DNA of 40,813 bases. It comes from Verrucomicrobiia bacterium. Its GTDB lineage: Bacteria > Verrucomicrobiota > Verrucomicrobiia > Limisphaerales > JAJOIW01. Under the pieces are notes generated by a model, which saw nothing but the letters and a program-made list of their open reading frames with translations, did no database searches and had not been told where the DNA came from. Positions 9,495 through 18,223 of the stretch are shown here, one piece after another (within the stretch, counting starts at the first letter, position 1; every line of letters starts with the position of its first letter). Where the stretch lies: contig JAUIAG010000011.1 of assembly GCA_030425355.1 (NCBI GenBank), positions 1-40,813 on the forward strand, written 5' to 3'. The position numbers and the translations under genes are program-made.

Positions 9495-10118
9495 TCAGGC
9501 GCCTTTGTTGGAGACGACAGCCGGAACCCAGTATCCATCAGACAAATAAGGCTTCAGACGAGCTTTCAAATGCTCCCGGGCCCGGAAAATGAGGGATTTT
9601 GTGGCACCGGTTGAGCACCCAAGCACTTTGGAAATCTCCTCGTAGGAGAGATTTTCCTGCTGAAAGAGCATCAGGGCTGTCCGTTGTTTCTCCGGGACCT
9701 CCTTCAATACATGATTGAGAATGTCGACCAGCTCGTCCTGGAGGACAACCGTGTTTGCCTCAGGCTGACTGTCATCGCTCAACTGGAAGGAATAATTGTC
9801 TGTGGAATCCTCCAGCTGATCGAGCGAACAGGATGGCTTGCGGCGCCGCCTGCGGATCTCATTCAGGCAGGTGTTTCGCGCAATGGTGAAAACCCATGCC
9901 CGAAATGACCCCTCCAGCCTGAACTTGTTCAGATTGCGGTAAACCTGGAGGAAGATGACCTGGAGCATGTCCTCTGCTTCGAAGGGATCCATCACCATCC
10001 TGTAGGCAAGCTGGTAAAGCGACTGCTGGTACCTCGCCATAATCTGGCGAAAGGCGGTGGTGTCGCCTTCGACGACAAGCGCGACCAGCTGGGCGTCACT
10101 TATTTCAGGATGGTCCAT
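9495..10118 (-). CDS. ECF RNA polymerase sigma factor (RpoE-like)
   Basis: A 207-residue sigma-70 family member of the extracytoplasmic-function type. Region 2 covers residues 20-92, with the core-binding and -10 recognition pattern 'AYRMVMDPFEAEDMLQ' and 'FRAWVFTIARNTCLNEIRRRRR'. A Ser/Asp/Gln-rich linker spans about 95-125. Region 4 is at about 130-190, with the helix-turn-helix 'LSYEEISKVLGCSTGATKSLIFRARE'. It directs polymerase to a small stress regulon and is expected to be held by the product of the next gene. Its target promoters, and whether it transcribes its own operon, cannot be read with confidence here. Repeat cluster 3 lies in its upstream region. Confidence 0.92.
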   Translation of the reverse strand: MDHPEISDAQLVALVVEGDTTAFRQIMARYQQSLYQLAYRMVMDPFEAEDMLQVIFLQVYRNLNKFRLEGSFRAWVFTIARNTCLNEIRRRRRKPSCSLDQLEDSTDNYSFQLSDDSQPEANTVVLQDELVDILNHVLKEVPEKQRTALMLFQQENLSYEEISKVLGCSTGATKSLIFRAREHLKARLKPYLSDGYWVPAVVSNKGA

Positions 10119-10183
10119 GTAATGAGCTTACACCATTCTTCCGATGAAGTTGCGGGAAAAGTGCAGAAGGGGTGAGTCCAAAG

Positions 10184-10247
10184 CGTACCTGGTACCGGCG
10201 CCAGAACATCCTGTCGTTGCCGGGAGCGGTACCTGGTACAAGGTACC
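10184..10247. repeat. GGTACC repeat cluster 3 (2 units plus a half site)
   Basis: Units at 10184 (CGTACCTGGTACC) and 10228 (GGTACCTGGTACA), with a lone GGTACC at 10242. This is the only cluster lying between two divergent gene starts (sigma factor and glnD) rather than beside a gene end. Confidence 0.9.
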
Positions 10248-10385
10248 ACGTGACAGCTCTAAGGGAGCTTTCGCTGTTTTAAACGAATGAAAAATGGGCC
10301 ATTATGACAAAACAGGACGGTGGAAATGGCTTTTTTGCTTCACGGCATTGAATGCTGGTTTTTACTCCACTGCCGGAACAGGAAA

Positions 10386-13130
10386 ATGATGAACGCGGAT
10401 TTACTGGATCTGAACCTGACATCTGAACTCAAGCAGGGGGAGGTCATCAAACGCCTCAAGGCCTATCTGAAAAGGTCTTTTGAGAAGCTTAGACCACTGC
10501 ATCTCTCGGAAATGGGCGGTCTTGGAAGCTGCCGATTGCGGGCGATGACCATCGACCATCTGATTCAGTCTGTGGTCTCGATTCTTCCGGAAACACGTGA
10601 ATCAGGGGGAACTGAGAACCTTCCAATAGCTGTTGTTGCCATAGGCGGCTACGGGCGCGGGGAGTTGAACCCGCACAGTGACATCGACATCCTGATACTG
10701 CATACATCCCAGCTTCTCAACCAGTCAAAAGCCTCGACCCAGCTTGCATCCTTGACCGACGGGATCCTTTACAAACTCTGGGACTGTGGTCTCAAAGTCG
10801 GTCACGCCGTCAGGACCGTGGACCAATGCGTGCAGCACGCAAAGGAAGACATGCAGAGCCTCACGGGACTGCTCGAATCGCGTTTCATTGTCGGAGATAA
10901 AAACCTGTATGAGCAGCTTGAATCCAGTGTGGAAAAGAAATGCATCGTCGGATCGGAGGACGACTACATGCAAAGACGCCTTCAGGACCAGGAGGAACGG
11001 CGGAAAAAACACGGCGGTTCACCGTTTCTGCAGAATCCGAACATAAAGAGCGGGTGTGGAGGGCTGCGGGACTACCAGAACCTGCTGTGGATGACTTATT
11101 TCAAGTTCCGGATTCGAAGCCTCGACAAGCTGGTGGAAAACCAGGCCATCAGTGATGACGAATGCGCCAAATTGACTCAAGCCTATGATTTCCTGCTCAA
11201 GGTCCGTTCAGAGATCCACTACATGGAGAACAGACCGGTTGATGTGCTGGACAGGGCCCTTCAGGACAGAGTGGCCAAGGCTCTGGGATATCCACAGCGC
11301 TCAATGGTCCGGCTGATTGAAGCGTTCATGAAGGACTACTACATGCATGTCCGCAACATCTACCTGATCTCAAAAACTGCCGAACGACGACTGGCGCTGA
11401 TCCGGACCAGGAAGAGTCTGCCGACCTTCAGGCAGGTTATTGAAAGTCGGAAGATGACCCCGAGGAGCAACCGCATTGATGGATTTACAGTGGTGGACGA
11501 CCTCATCGAATGTGAGGACTATGACCTGGTCAGAGAGCAGCCTCAGAGGCTGATGCGATTGTTCCTTCACATTCAGAAACTGGGGCTGGAGCTGCATCCT
11601 TCCCTGGAATTTTCAATTCGCGGCCATGTGCAGGAGCTGGAAGACAGTTTTCAGTCTGATCCCAAGGTCGTTGAGACGTTTCTGGAAGTGCTGAATCAGC
11701 GCGGCAGTGTTTCACGGGTATTGAGAACCATGCACGAATTGGGGGTTCTGGGAAAATTTCTTCCCGAATTCGGACGCATGACCTGTCTGGTCCAGCATGA
11801 ATTTCTGCACCAGTATACTGCCGACGAGCATACGCTTGTCTGCATCGAACACCTCGACAAAATCTGGAACGCCACCAGAAAGCCTCACATAAAATACCAG
11901 GACCTCTTCAGGAATCTCGAAAAGCCTTTTCAGATCTACCTCTGTCTGCTGCTTCACGACTCAGGCAAGGCTATACCCGACAAAAAGCACGAGGAGGTTG
12001 GAAGTAAACTGATGCAGAAAGTCGGTCGCCGATTTCGGCTGCCCAAGGAAATGATCGAACGCCTCTCGCGTGTGGTGGAGCTTCATCTCCTGATGGCTGT
12101 GGTTTCGCAGCGCCGTGACCTTGACGATCCGGATGTGATCGAGGAAGTCGCAAGGACGGTGCAGTCCCGAAGGGTCCTCAAGCTTCTGACAATTCACACC
12201 TTCTGTGATTCGCTTGGCACCAGCAGTTCGCTGTGGACCGAGTTCAAGGACATGCTCTTGTGGCAGCTTTACCATGCCACCTACAAGGTGCTTGAAGGCG
12301 ATACCCAGTTCCTCAGGCTGGAAGAGGATGAATTGCAGAGAAGAATCAGGAAAATCCGGCGCATTGCCGCGCCTCTCATCCCTGCAGCTGAAGTCAAAGC
12401 TCATATCCAGAACCTTCCGGAGCGGTATTTCACATCCAATACTGCCGAGGAAGTCTTCCAGGACCTTGAACTTGTGCACAGATTCCTTGAGCTGCAGTTC
12501 TCGGATTCAGAAAATCCGCTGACTCCCATTCTTCAGTGGGAATTGAAGGAATCCAGAGCCTACGCTCTGGTCAAAGTCTGCACATGGAATCGCAAAGGAT
12601 TCTTTGCAAAACTGGCCGGTGCCATCGCCGTCAATGGACTGACAATTCTTTCAGCCCAGATTTATTCAAGATTCGACGGAATTATCATCGATACAATCGT
12701 CGTCGTGGACGCCACAACAGGCAGGATACCGGATTCCAAAAAGAGAAGGCAGTTTGACCAGTTGCTTGAGGATTCCCTGACCGGAAGCGTCAATTTCAAC
12801 ACCCTCCTCGCCAGAAAAGGCAAAAAGCGCTCGACCATTGAAATTGCCCTTGAAGAGGTGATTGAATCGTCTGTTCGCATCAATAACAGTCTCTCGGAAC
12901 TCTACAATGTGATTGAAGTGGTTACACCGGATGAACCCGGACTGCTCTACCATATCAGCCAGAAACTGAGTGACTTGAATCTCGATATCTGGCTGGCAAA
13001 GATCTCCACCGAAAGAGGAGCTGCCATCGATACTTTCTATGTGGCTGAGGTGGAAGGTGAAAAAATAACCGATCCGGAAAAACTGGATTCCATTAAGAAA
13101 AGCATCGAACAGGTGCTTCAGAAGTCCTGA
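10386..13130 (+). CDS. glnD: Bifunctional PII uridylyltransferase/uridylyl-removing enzyme
   Basis: GlnD senses glutamine and adds or removes UMP on PII proteins, steering nitrogen metabolism. The nucleotidyltransferase domain has GGYGRGELNPHSDIDIL with its paired Asp residues. The linker holds the conserved 'KSGCGGLRDYQNLLW'. The HD phosphohydrolase domain carries 'LLLHDSGKAIPDKKHEEVG'. Two ACT domains follow near the C-terminus ('VKVCTWNRKGFFAKLAGAI' and 'IEVVTPDEPGLLYHISQKL'). About 914 residues is full length. An open frame reaches 10320, but a purine stretch (AGGAAA) directly precedes ATGATG at 10386, which I take as the start. No glnB or glnA is present in the window. It stands alone, ending against repeat cluster 4. 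Confidence 0.95.
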   Translation: MMNADLLDLNLTSELKQGEVIKRLKAYLKRSFEKLRPLHLSEMGGLGSCRLRAMTIDHLIQSVVSILPETRESGGTENLPIAVVAIGGYGRGELNPHSDIDILILHTSQLLNQSKASTQLASLTDGILYKLWDCGLKVGHAVRTVDQCVQHAKEDMQSLTGLLESRFIVGDKNLYEQLESSVEKKCIVGSEDDYMQRRLQDQEERRKKHGGSPFLQNPNIKSGCGGLRDYQNLLWMTYFKFRIRSLDKLVENQAISDDECAKLTQAYDFLLKVRSEIHYMENRPVDVLDRALQDRVAKALGYPQRSMVRLIEAFMKDYYMHVRNIYLISKTAERRLALIRTRKSLPTFRQVIESRKMTPRSNRIDGFTVVDDLIECEDYDLVREQPQRLMRLFLHIQKLGLELHPSLEFSIRGHVQELEDSFQSDPKVVETFLEVLNQRGSVSRVLRTMHELGVLGKFLPEFGRMTCLVQHEFLHQYTADEHTLVCIEHLDKIWNATRKPHIKYQDLFRNLEKPFQIYLCLLLHDSGKAIPDKKHEEVGSKLMQKVGRRFRLPKEMIERLSRVVELHLLMAVVSQRRDLDDPDVIEEVARTVQSRRVLKLLTIHTFCDSLGTSSSLWTEFKDMLLWQLYHATYKVLEGDTQFLRLEEDELQRRIRKIRRIAAPLIPAAEVKAHIQNLPERYFTSNTAEEVFQDLELVHRFLELQFSDSENPLTPILQWELKESRAYALVKVCTWNRKGFFAKLAGAIAVNGLTILSAQIYSRFDGIIIDTIVVVDATTGRIPDSKKRRQFDQLLEDSLTGSVNFNTLLARKGKKRSTIEIALEEVIESSVRINNSLSELYNVIEVVTPDEPGLLYHISQKLSDLNLDIWLAKISTERGAAIDTFYVAEVEGEKITDPEKLDSIKKSIEQVLQKS

Positions 13131-13137
13131 TTCCAAA

Positions 13138-13300
13138 AGTGCCAGGTACCGGATTCCGGATTATGAGAATCGGAACATCCAGGCGGTACCAGGTACCGCA
13201 ACATCGCGGTGGGGGTGAGCGGTACCAGGTACGAATGGACTTGGTGAAGGATGGTGCCAGGTACCGCAGACGTTGGACTGTCAGCGTGGTACCAGGTACC
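13138..13300. repeat. GGTACC repeat cluster 4 (5 units, all one direction)
   Basis: Units at 13138 (AGTGCCAGGTACC), 13185 (GGTACCAGGTACC), 13221 (GGTACCAGGTACG), 13253 (GGTGCCAGGTACC) and 13288 (GGTACCAGGTACC), all in the 'A' orientation, with start-to-start spacings of 47, 36, 32 and 35 bp. The first unit begins 8 bases after the glnD stop. It lies between convergent glnD and purK. Confidence 0.95.
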
Positions 13301-13365
13301 GCGAACATCGAACCAGGAATATCTCTGTTGAGGGATCAGACCTCCGGGAGAAGAATTACATGGGG

Positions 13366-14586
13366 TTAATCCCTGTAGATGAGGGAAGCGAGACGACGGG
13401 CTCTGGAGCGACAATCCTCCATATCGGGGCCGGTGGCAGTGATGTGGCCCATTTTCCGCCCTTTTCGCGACCGCGACTTGCCGTACCAGTGCACATGAGC
13501 CACGGGGGACTTCAGAGCGGAACTCAGACCAGCAGGCCATCCACAGCCGTCGGTTTCTCCAAGGATATTGATCATGACCGCGGACTCATCGATGAGTCGG
13601 GCTGACCCGGGCTCAAGTCCAAGAACCGCTCTGATGTGGTTCTCGAACTGGGATGTCTCACAGGCCTCGATGGTATAATGTCCGGAATTATGAACCCTTG
13701 GGGCCAGCTCGTTGACGAGTATTTGCCCATCGGCGGTTTCAAACATCTCCACGCCGAATGTGCCGATCCCATCGACTGACTTTACTGCCTGACGGGCCAG
13801 TTTGACCGCTGACTCGGATAATCTGTCTTCGACCTTCGCCGGACACAACACTTCATGGCAAATGTGATCCTTCTGAATGGTCTCAACCAGAGGGTAGACA
13901 ACGGATGTGCCGCTGGTTGCCGTAGTTATCATGACGGCGAGTTCCCGTGAGAATGGAACAAATTCTTCGCAGAAAAGAGGGATTCTGCCGGCACCGAGGG
14001 CCTCCCATGCTCTCCGGACGTCGTCGGGACCATGAACAGTTGTATTGCCTTTCCCGTCATAGCCGAGCTTTCTTGTCTTCAGAACAAGCGGCCACCCCAG
14101 ATCTGCTCCTGCCCTGAGAATTGCCCCCTCGTCGGGTGCATCCAGAAACCGGGGAACAGCAACTCCTCCATCCCGAAGGGTGGATTTCTGGAGAAATTTG
14201 TCCTGGACTATGGCCATGCATTGAGGGGAGGGGAGTATTGTGATGCCATGACCGCTGGCAGCATGAAGAGCCGAAGCCTCGACAAACTCACTTTCCATGG
14301 TCACGACGTCGCAGCCTTCTCCGAACTTCGCCACCTCGTCCGGATCATTCCAGTCGCCCTGCCGGACATCCGGACATACATCGGCGGCAGGGCAGTCCAA
14401 TTCGCGCTCAAGGATGCGGAACTTGATCCCCATCGGAATGCCGGCGAGACACAGCATACGGGCGAGCTGGCCACCACCCAGAATGCCAATAGTCGGTGCC
14501 GAGCCCCATGAAGCATCAGCGCCTGTCTGGCCGGCAGAATTTGAAAGGTCAACCTTCACTCCCCGCGTCACGAGGTTAATTGACAC
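13366..14586 (-). CDS. purK: 5-(carboxyamino)imidazole ribonucleotide synthase
   Basis: PurK uses ATP and bicarbonate to carboxylate aminoimidazole ribonucleotide in purine synthesis. The N-terminal PurK motif GILGGGQLARMLCLAG begins near residue 34, and the ATP-grasp core includes 'PLVLKTRKLGYDGKGN', 'EEFVPFSRELAVM' and 'VNELAPRVHNSGHYTIEAC'. At 406 residues it is slightly long because of about 30 residues before the Rossmann motif. The longest frame starts at a GTG (14586) that overlaps the dnaN stop by 11 bases, suggesting translational coupling. Later GTG codons at 14571 or 14556 are equally possible starts. PurE, its usual partner, is not next to it. Confidence 0.95.
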   Translation of the reverse strand: MSINLVTRGVKVDLSNSAGQTGADASWGSAPTIGILGGGQLARMLCLAGIPMGIKFRILERELDCPAADVCPDVRQGDWNDPDEVAKFGEGCDVVTMESEFVEASALHAASGHGITILPSPQCMAIVQDKFLQKSTLRDGGVAVPRFLDAPDEGAILRAGADLGWPLVLKTRKLGYDGKGNTTVHGPDDVRRAWEALGAGRIPLFCEEFVPFSRELAVMITTATSGTSVVYPLVETIQKDHICHEVLCPAKVEDRLSESAVKLARQAVKSVDGIGTFGVEMFETADGQILVNELAPRVHNSGHYTIEACETSQFENHIRAVLGLEPGSARLIDESAVMINILGETDGCGWPAGLSSALKSPVAHVHWYGKSRSRKGRKMGHITATGPDMEDCRSRARRLASLIYRD

Positions 14587-15685
14587 GCATCGGCATGATC
14601 ACATACAGGAATGGCCCATTGATCTTGAGAACCCCGGGGCTGAGCTGATCCAGCAGCTCCAGGTAAACCTCGTCATCATCGATAATTTTCAAAGGATCGA
14701 TGAGATATGCCGGGTTAAAGGCCACCGAAATCTCATCTTCGGAAAACTTGATCGCAAGTGTTTCGCGAACTTCACCGACATCCGGTGTGTTGGCAGTGAT
14801 AGTCAGGAGATTGTCGGAAAAGGTCATTTTCACCGAATTTGCCTTGTCGCTGGCCATAATTTCAGCACGCCGGAGGGCGTACATGAATTCCTCGCGAAGC
14901 AGAGTGATCCGGTGCTTGACCTGTTTCGGGATAACCTGACGATAATTCGGATATTTACCGTCGACCAGCTTGGCCAGAATTCTTACCTCGTTCTGGCCCT
15001 CACCACTCATCTCGTAGCCAATGTGTGTTTCCGTCAGAGAAATCCCCACATCCCCACTGGTGTTGAGAAGACGACCGAGCTCCAGAATGGCCTTTGTAGG
15101 AACAATCGCCTCGGTCTGGATATCTGAACCATCCTCAATCTCGTGATCCACCATGGCCATCCTTCGGCCATCCGTGGCTACCATCGTCAGTTTACCCTCG
15201 GATATGGAATGGAAGATACCGTTCAGGACATATCGCGACTCATCACTGGAAATCGCATACTGAGTTTTCCGAATCATGTCCCGGTATGTCTGTTGCGGGA
15301 GCTGAAGCTGGACAGCATCCTGAAGACCCTCAGGAAGCGGAAATTCCTCCGCAGGAAGGCCCTTCAACTTGAAGAACGAGTTCCCGCACTGGATGGCGCA
15401 CATGTGGTCCTCTCCGACCGAAATACGGATTTCTCCCACCTGCAGCTCGCGGATAATTCCGAAGAACTTCTTGGATGGCAGTGTTATGGCCCCATCCTCC
15501 CCGATATTTCCTGATATCCGGCACACTGCTGAGACATCGAGATCTGTGCCGGTAAGCTCAATCACCCCATCACCAGCCCGCACCAGGATATTCGAAAGTA
15601 TCGGACGGGCAGGCCGTGAACTCACAACACTTTGCACGGCCTGAAGGCCAGACATCATGTCTTCCTTGGAAACCGATAGTTTCAT
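14576..15685 (-). CDS. dnaN: DNA polymerase III sliding clamp (beta subunit)
   Basis: The ring-shaped clamp that tethers DNA polymerase III. The 369-residue protein has the three clamp domains: it opens 'MKLSVSKEDMMSGLQAVQSVV', contains the conserved 'YVLNGIFHSISEGKLTMVATDGRRMA', and ends with 'NGPFLYVIMPMRVN', the family's C-terminal hydrophobic pocket region. In many bacteria dnaN follows dnaA; here it is followed by purK and preceded by iscS, so the dnaA-dnaN pair has been broken up. Two DnaA-box-like 9-mers lie in its 245-bp upstream region, consistent with DnaA-linked control. Confidence 0.97.
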   Translation of the reverse strand: MKLSVSKEDMMSGLQAVQSVVSSRPARPILSNILVRAGDGVIELTGTDLDVSAVCRISGNIGEDGAITLPSKKFFGIIRELQVGEIRISVGEDHMCAIQCGNSFFKLKGLPAEEFPLPEGLQDAVQLQLPQQTYRDMIRKTQYAISSDESRYVLNGIFHSISEGKLTMVATDGRRMAMVDHEIEDGSDIQTEAIVPTKAILELGRLLNTSGDVGISLTETHIGYEMSGEGQNEVRILAKLVDGKYPNYRQVIPKQVKHRITLLREEFMYALRRAEIMASDKANSVKMTFSDNLLTITANTPDVGEVRETLAIKFSEDEISVAFNPAYLIDPLKIIDDDEVYLELLDQLSPGVLKINGPFLYVIMPMRVN

Positions 15686-15752
15686 AGCTGCTCTAGATAA
15701 TACCTTTCTTCTAAAAAATTAAAGTACCTCTTATTATTAACCTCCGGGTATA

Positions 15753-15814
15753 AGTGAATAAAGGCTAATCTTGCTGTCTGGAGAAGGGCCCGGACGATTT
15801 CCGGCTGTGAACAA
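15753..15814. promoter_or_regulatory. DnaA-box-like sites upstream of dnaN
   Basis: AGTGAATAA (15753-15761, reverse TTATTCACT) and TGTGAACAA (15806-15814, reverse TTGTTCACA) each differ at one position from TTATNCACA. They sit in the dnaN upstream region, an AT-rich stretch (TTATTATTAA nearby). They may regulate dnaN or belong to a split origin with the cluster at 18.0 kb. Confidence 0.35.
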
Positions 15815-15930
15815 CATTGTTCATGAACCGTGTGATTCAGGCCGACAGATCTGTCCTGCAGTTATCCGTCTCATTTCCGGACACTTGTTCAGCACTTGAT
15901 AACAGGTTCTGGACATACCTCATCGAAAAT

Positions 15931-17079
15931 TCAGTTTCGGCTGTTTCTGATGACTTCCGGGAGGATTTCGACCAGTTTCTCAATCTCGGCCCTGGTATTT
16001 TCTCTTCCGAAGGAGAGGCGCACGAGGGATCTCGATTCCTCATCGGAAGCGCCCAGTGCCTTGATGACATGTGATGGTTCAATGGATCCGGCCGAGCAGG
16101 CTGATCCACTGGATGCGCAGATACCGTGAAGATCCAGATTGGCCATGAGAGTCATGCCGTCCGTTCCGGAAACAGTAAACGCGAAGGTATTTCGCAGACA
16201 TGACTGTTCAGGACTGCGTATTGCCACCCCGTCAATGCCTGCCAGTGACTGTCTCAGCTCAAGTCTCCAGTCCAGCAGCTCGATTCTCTCGAAAACCGGG
16301 GCTTTGATGAATCGTTCGCTGGCTTCGGTCAGGCCGGCAATAGCTGCAAGATTTTCCGTGCCGGCTCTTCTTTCATTCTCGTGAGCACCGCCAAACAGTA
16401 TCGGATCGGGCAGTAGAGGAGACCGGATAAACAGTGCTCCAGCTCCTTTGGGGCCGTGAAACTTGTGGGCGCAGACCGAAATGAGGTCCGCTTCGAACTG
16501 ATGGATGTTCTCAAATGGGAGCTTCCCGAACCATTGAACGGCGTCCGAATGAAAGAGAATGTCCCGCTGCCTGCATATTTGTCCAATGGCAGACACCGGT
16601 TGAACTGTGCCGATCTCGTTATTGGCCGCCATCACGGAAACGAGGATGGTGTCATTGCGGAGAGCGTGTGCCACCGCGTCAGGGTCAATGTATCCGCCCG
16701 GGTTCACCGGAACCCGCGTCACCTCAAAACCATCGTACTTTTCCAGATAATCGAGTGCATGCATGACGGCATGATGCTCGATTGTCGACGTGACAATATG
16801 CCGCCCCCGATTTTTACGAAGTCGGGCCGCGCCGAAAAGGGCCAGATTGTTGCTTTCGGTTCCTCCACTGGTGAAAACCACTTCACTTGGCTTACACCCC
16901 CACACCCTCGCCATGCGGTCCCGGCAGTCATCCAGGATGAATCTGGCTTCCTGGCCAATGTGATGCACACTCGAGGGATTTCCGAAACTGGAGGTCATGA
17001 TTTTTGCCATGACTCCTGCAACCTCTGTATCCACGGGCGTCGTGGCGTTGTAGTCAAAGTAAATGGATGCGCGCTTCAT
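15931..17079 (-). CDS. iscS: Cysteine desulfurase (IscS/NifS type)
   Basis: A PLP enzyme that takes sulfur from cysteine for Fe-S clusters and tRNA thiolation. It opens with YFDYNATTPVD; 'SGGTESNNLA' binds PLP, the Schiff-base lysine is Lys206 in CAHKFHGPKG, and the sulfur-carrying Cys328 is in SSGSACSAGS on a long loop, the class I signature. Its 382 residues match the family. The first 26 bases overlap the end of uppP, so the two are probably co-transcribed. No iscU or iscR is adjacent, so a housekeeping or tRNA-thiolation role is as likely as a dedicated ISC role. Confidence 0.95.
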   Translation of the reverse strand: MKRASIYFDYNATTPVDTEVAGVMAKIMTSSFGNPSSVHHIGQEARFILDDCRDRMARVWGCKPSEVVFTSGGTESNNLALFGAARLRKNRGRHIVTSTIEHHAVMHALDYLEKYDGFEVTRVPVNPGGYIDPDAVAHALRNDTILVSVMAANNEIGTVQPVSAIGQICRQRDILFHSDAVQWFGKLPFENIHQFEADLISVCAHKFHGPKGAGALFIRSPLLPDPILFGGAHENERRAGTENLAAIAGLTEASERFIKAPVFERIELLDWRLELRQSLAGIDGVAIRSPEQSCLRNTFAFTVSGTDGMTLMANLDLHGICASSGSACSAGSIEPSHVIKALGASDEESRSLVRLSFGRENTRAEIEKLVEILPEVIRNSRN

Positions 17080-17986
17080 TGATGATCATCCGTGCCTCAG
17101 CCTCAGGGCCTTCATTCTTCTTTATCCCGGGCGCGGGTTCGTTCCCGCCGTCAAGGTTTACGCCGGATTTATTGGAGAAAACAAGCACGCCACATATGCC
17201 GACGATGAGGCAGTAAATGGCAAACAAGTGCAGTCGGCCCTTCTGAACAAAAGCCATAACGGTTCTTATTGCAAACACTCCTGACACGAACGCCGCTGCC
17301 ATACCGAGAAAAAGTGGTATCCAGTAAATGACAGTGTCCTCCCTGATGATATCGATTACATCCAGAAGAGTGGCTCCGACAATGACCGGTACTGACATCA
17401 GGAATGAGAACCTGGCTGCTTCAGCTCGCTGCGTCCCAAGATAGAGGGCCATGGCAATGGTTGAACCCGATCGGGAAATACCGGGAAGCATGGCAAAGCT
17501 CTGAGCCAGTCCAATGAGAAACGCCTTCCATGGCGCCAGTTGTCCGGCAGACCGGGTGCCCAACAGGGTCATGAAAAGCAGAACGCTGGTCACCATCAGC
17601 ATCGCGCTTGCAAAACGGGCACTCTGGAACTGCGCTTCGATGAAGTCCTTGGCCAGGACATAGACCAGGCCGGTTGGAATCATCGATATCAGAATCAACA
17701 CCGCCAGCCTGAATCCTTCCTTCTCCGCCCACGAACTTTTCCAGGATCTCGGGGATAAAATTCCCGCCGTCCCTTCCAGAATCACCTTTCTCAGGCTCTC
17801 GTGGTAAACAACGCATATGCTCATCACCGTCCCGAAGTGAACGAAGACCTCAAAGGTTGTGCCACCCAGCTCCTTTGAAAGGCCCAGGAGTTCCTTGCCG
17901 ATGACCAGATGACCGGAGGATGATACCGGCAAAAATTCTGTCAGCCCCTGCACCAACCCCAAAATAAGTCCTTCCCACCAGTTCAT
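17054..17986 (-). CDS. uppP: Undecaprenyl-diphosphatase (BacA family)
   Basis: An inner-membrane enzyme that dephosphorylates undecaprenyl diphosphate to recycle the lipid carrier for peptidoglycan. Both catalytic signatures are present: 'GLTEFLPVSSSGHLVIG' near residue 15 and 'PGISRSGSTIAMAL' near residue 168, within about eight hydrophobic segments. Family members are usually 265-275 residues. This one is 310, with a hydrophilic tail of about 40 residues after the last helix (NKSGVNLDGGNEPAPGIKKNEG...) that overlaps the iscS start. The tail may be lineage-specific or a result of the overlap. The upstream region holds the DnaA-box cluster. Confidence 0.95.
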   Translation of the reverse strand: MNWWEGLILGLVQGLTEFLPVSSSGHLVIGKELLGLSKELGGTTFEVFVHFGTVMSICVVYHESLRKVILEGTAGILSPRSWKSSWAEKEGFRLAVLILISMIPTGLVYVLAKDFIEAQFQSARFASAMLMVTSVLLFMTLLGTRSAGQLAPWKAFLIGLAQSFAMLPGISRSGSTIAMALYLGTQRAEAARFSFLMSVPVIVGATLLDVIDIIREDTVIYWIPLFLGMAAAFVSGVFAIRTVMAFVQKGRLHLFAIYCLIVGICGVLVFSNKSGVNLDGGNEPAPGIKKNEGPEAEARMIINEARIHLL

Positions 17987-18223
17987 GTCTTGTTAATAAC
18001 CTGTGGAAAATAGTCCGGTTGTTCACAACTGCGCCACCCAAAAACCCATAAAATTGTCAATAACCTCTGAATTCTGTGAATCAGAGCCGGAAAATCCCCT
18101 GCAGTGACTCATTTTTTGACATCCGGCCATTTGATTAAAAACTGTGGATACTTTTGACTTGGATTTTCATCCGGGTCACACCCACAACACTCACGACAGG
18201 TCTCCACCGGACAAGGGCAATTG
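17987..18223. other. Candidate replication origin (DnaA-box cluster)
   Basis: This AT-rich gap between divergent uppP and a thioesterase gene carries five 9-mers that each differ from TTATNCACA by one base. They are TGTGGAAAA (18002-18010), TTGTTCACA (18019-18027), TGTCAATAA (18055-18063), TGTGAATCA (18075-18083) and TGTGGATAC (18143-18151). Stretches such as TTAATAAC and TTGATTAAAAAC could serve for unwinding. dnaN lies 2.3 kb to the left. Eleven of thirteen genes to the left run leftward, and most of the first genes to the right run rightward. Beyond 22 kb many run leftward, which argues against a simple origin. Confidence 0.4.

Noticed and set aside
13138..13300. CRISPR array, because of five evenly spaced repeats
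   Set aside because: The unit is only 13 bp, spacers vary in length, units elsewhere invert, and no cas genes are present.
14297..15127. A 276-codon rightward frame across purK and dnaN
   Set aside because: It spans two real genes in antisense and has no protein signatures.
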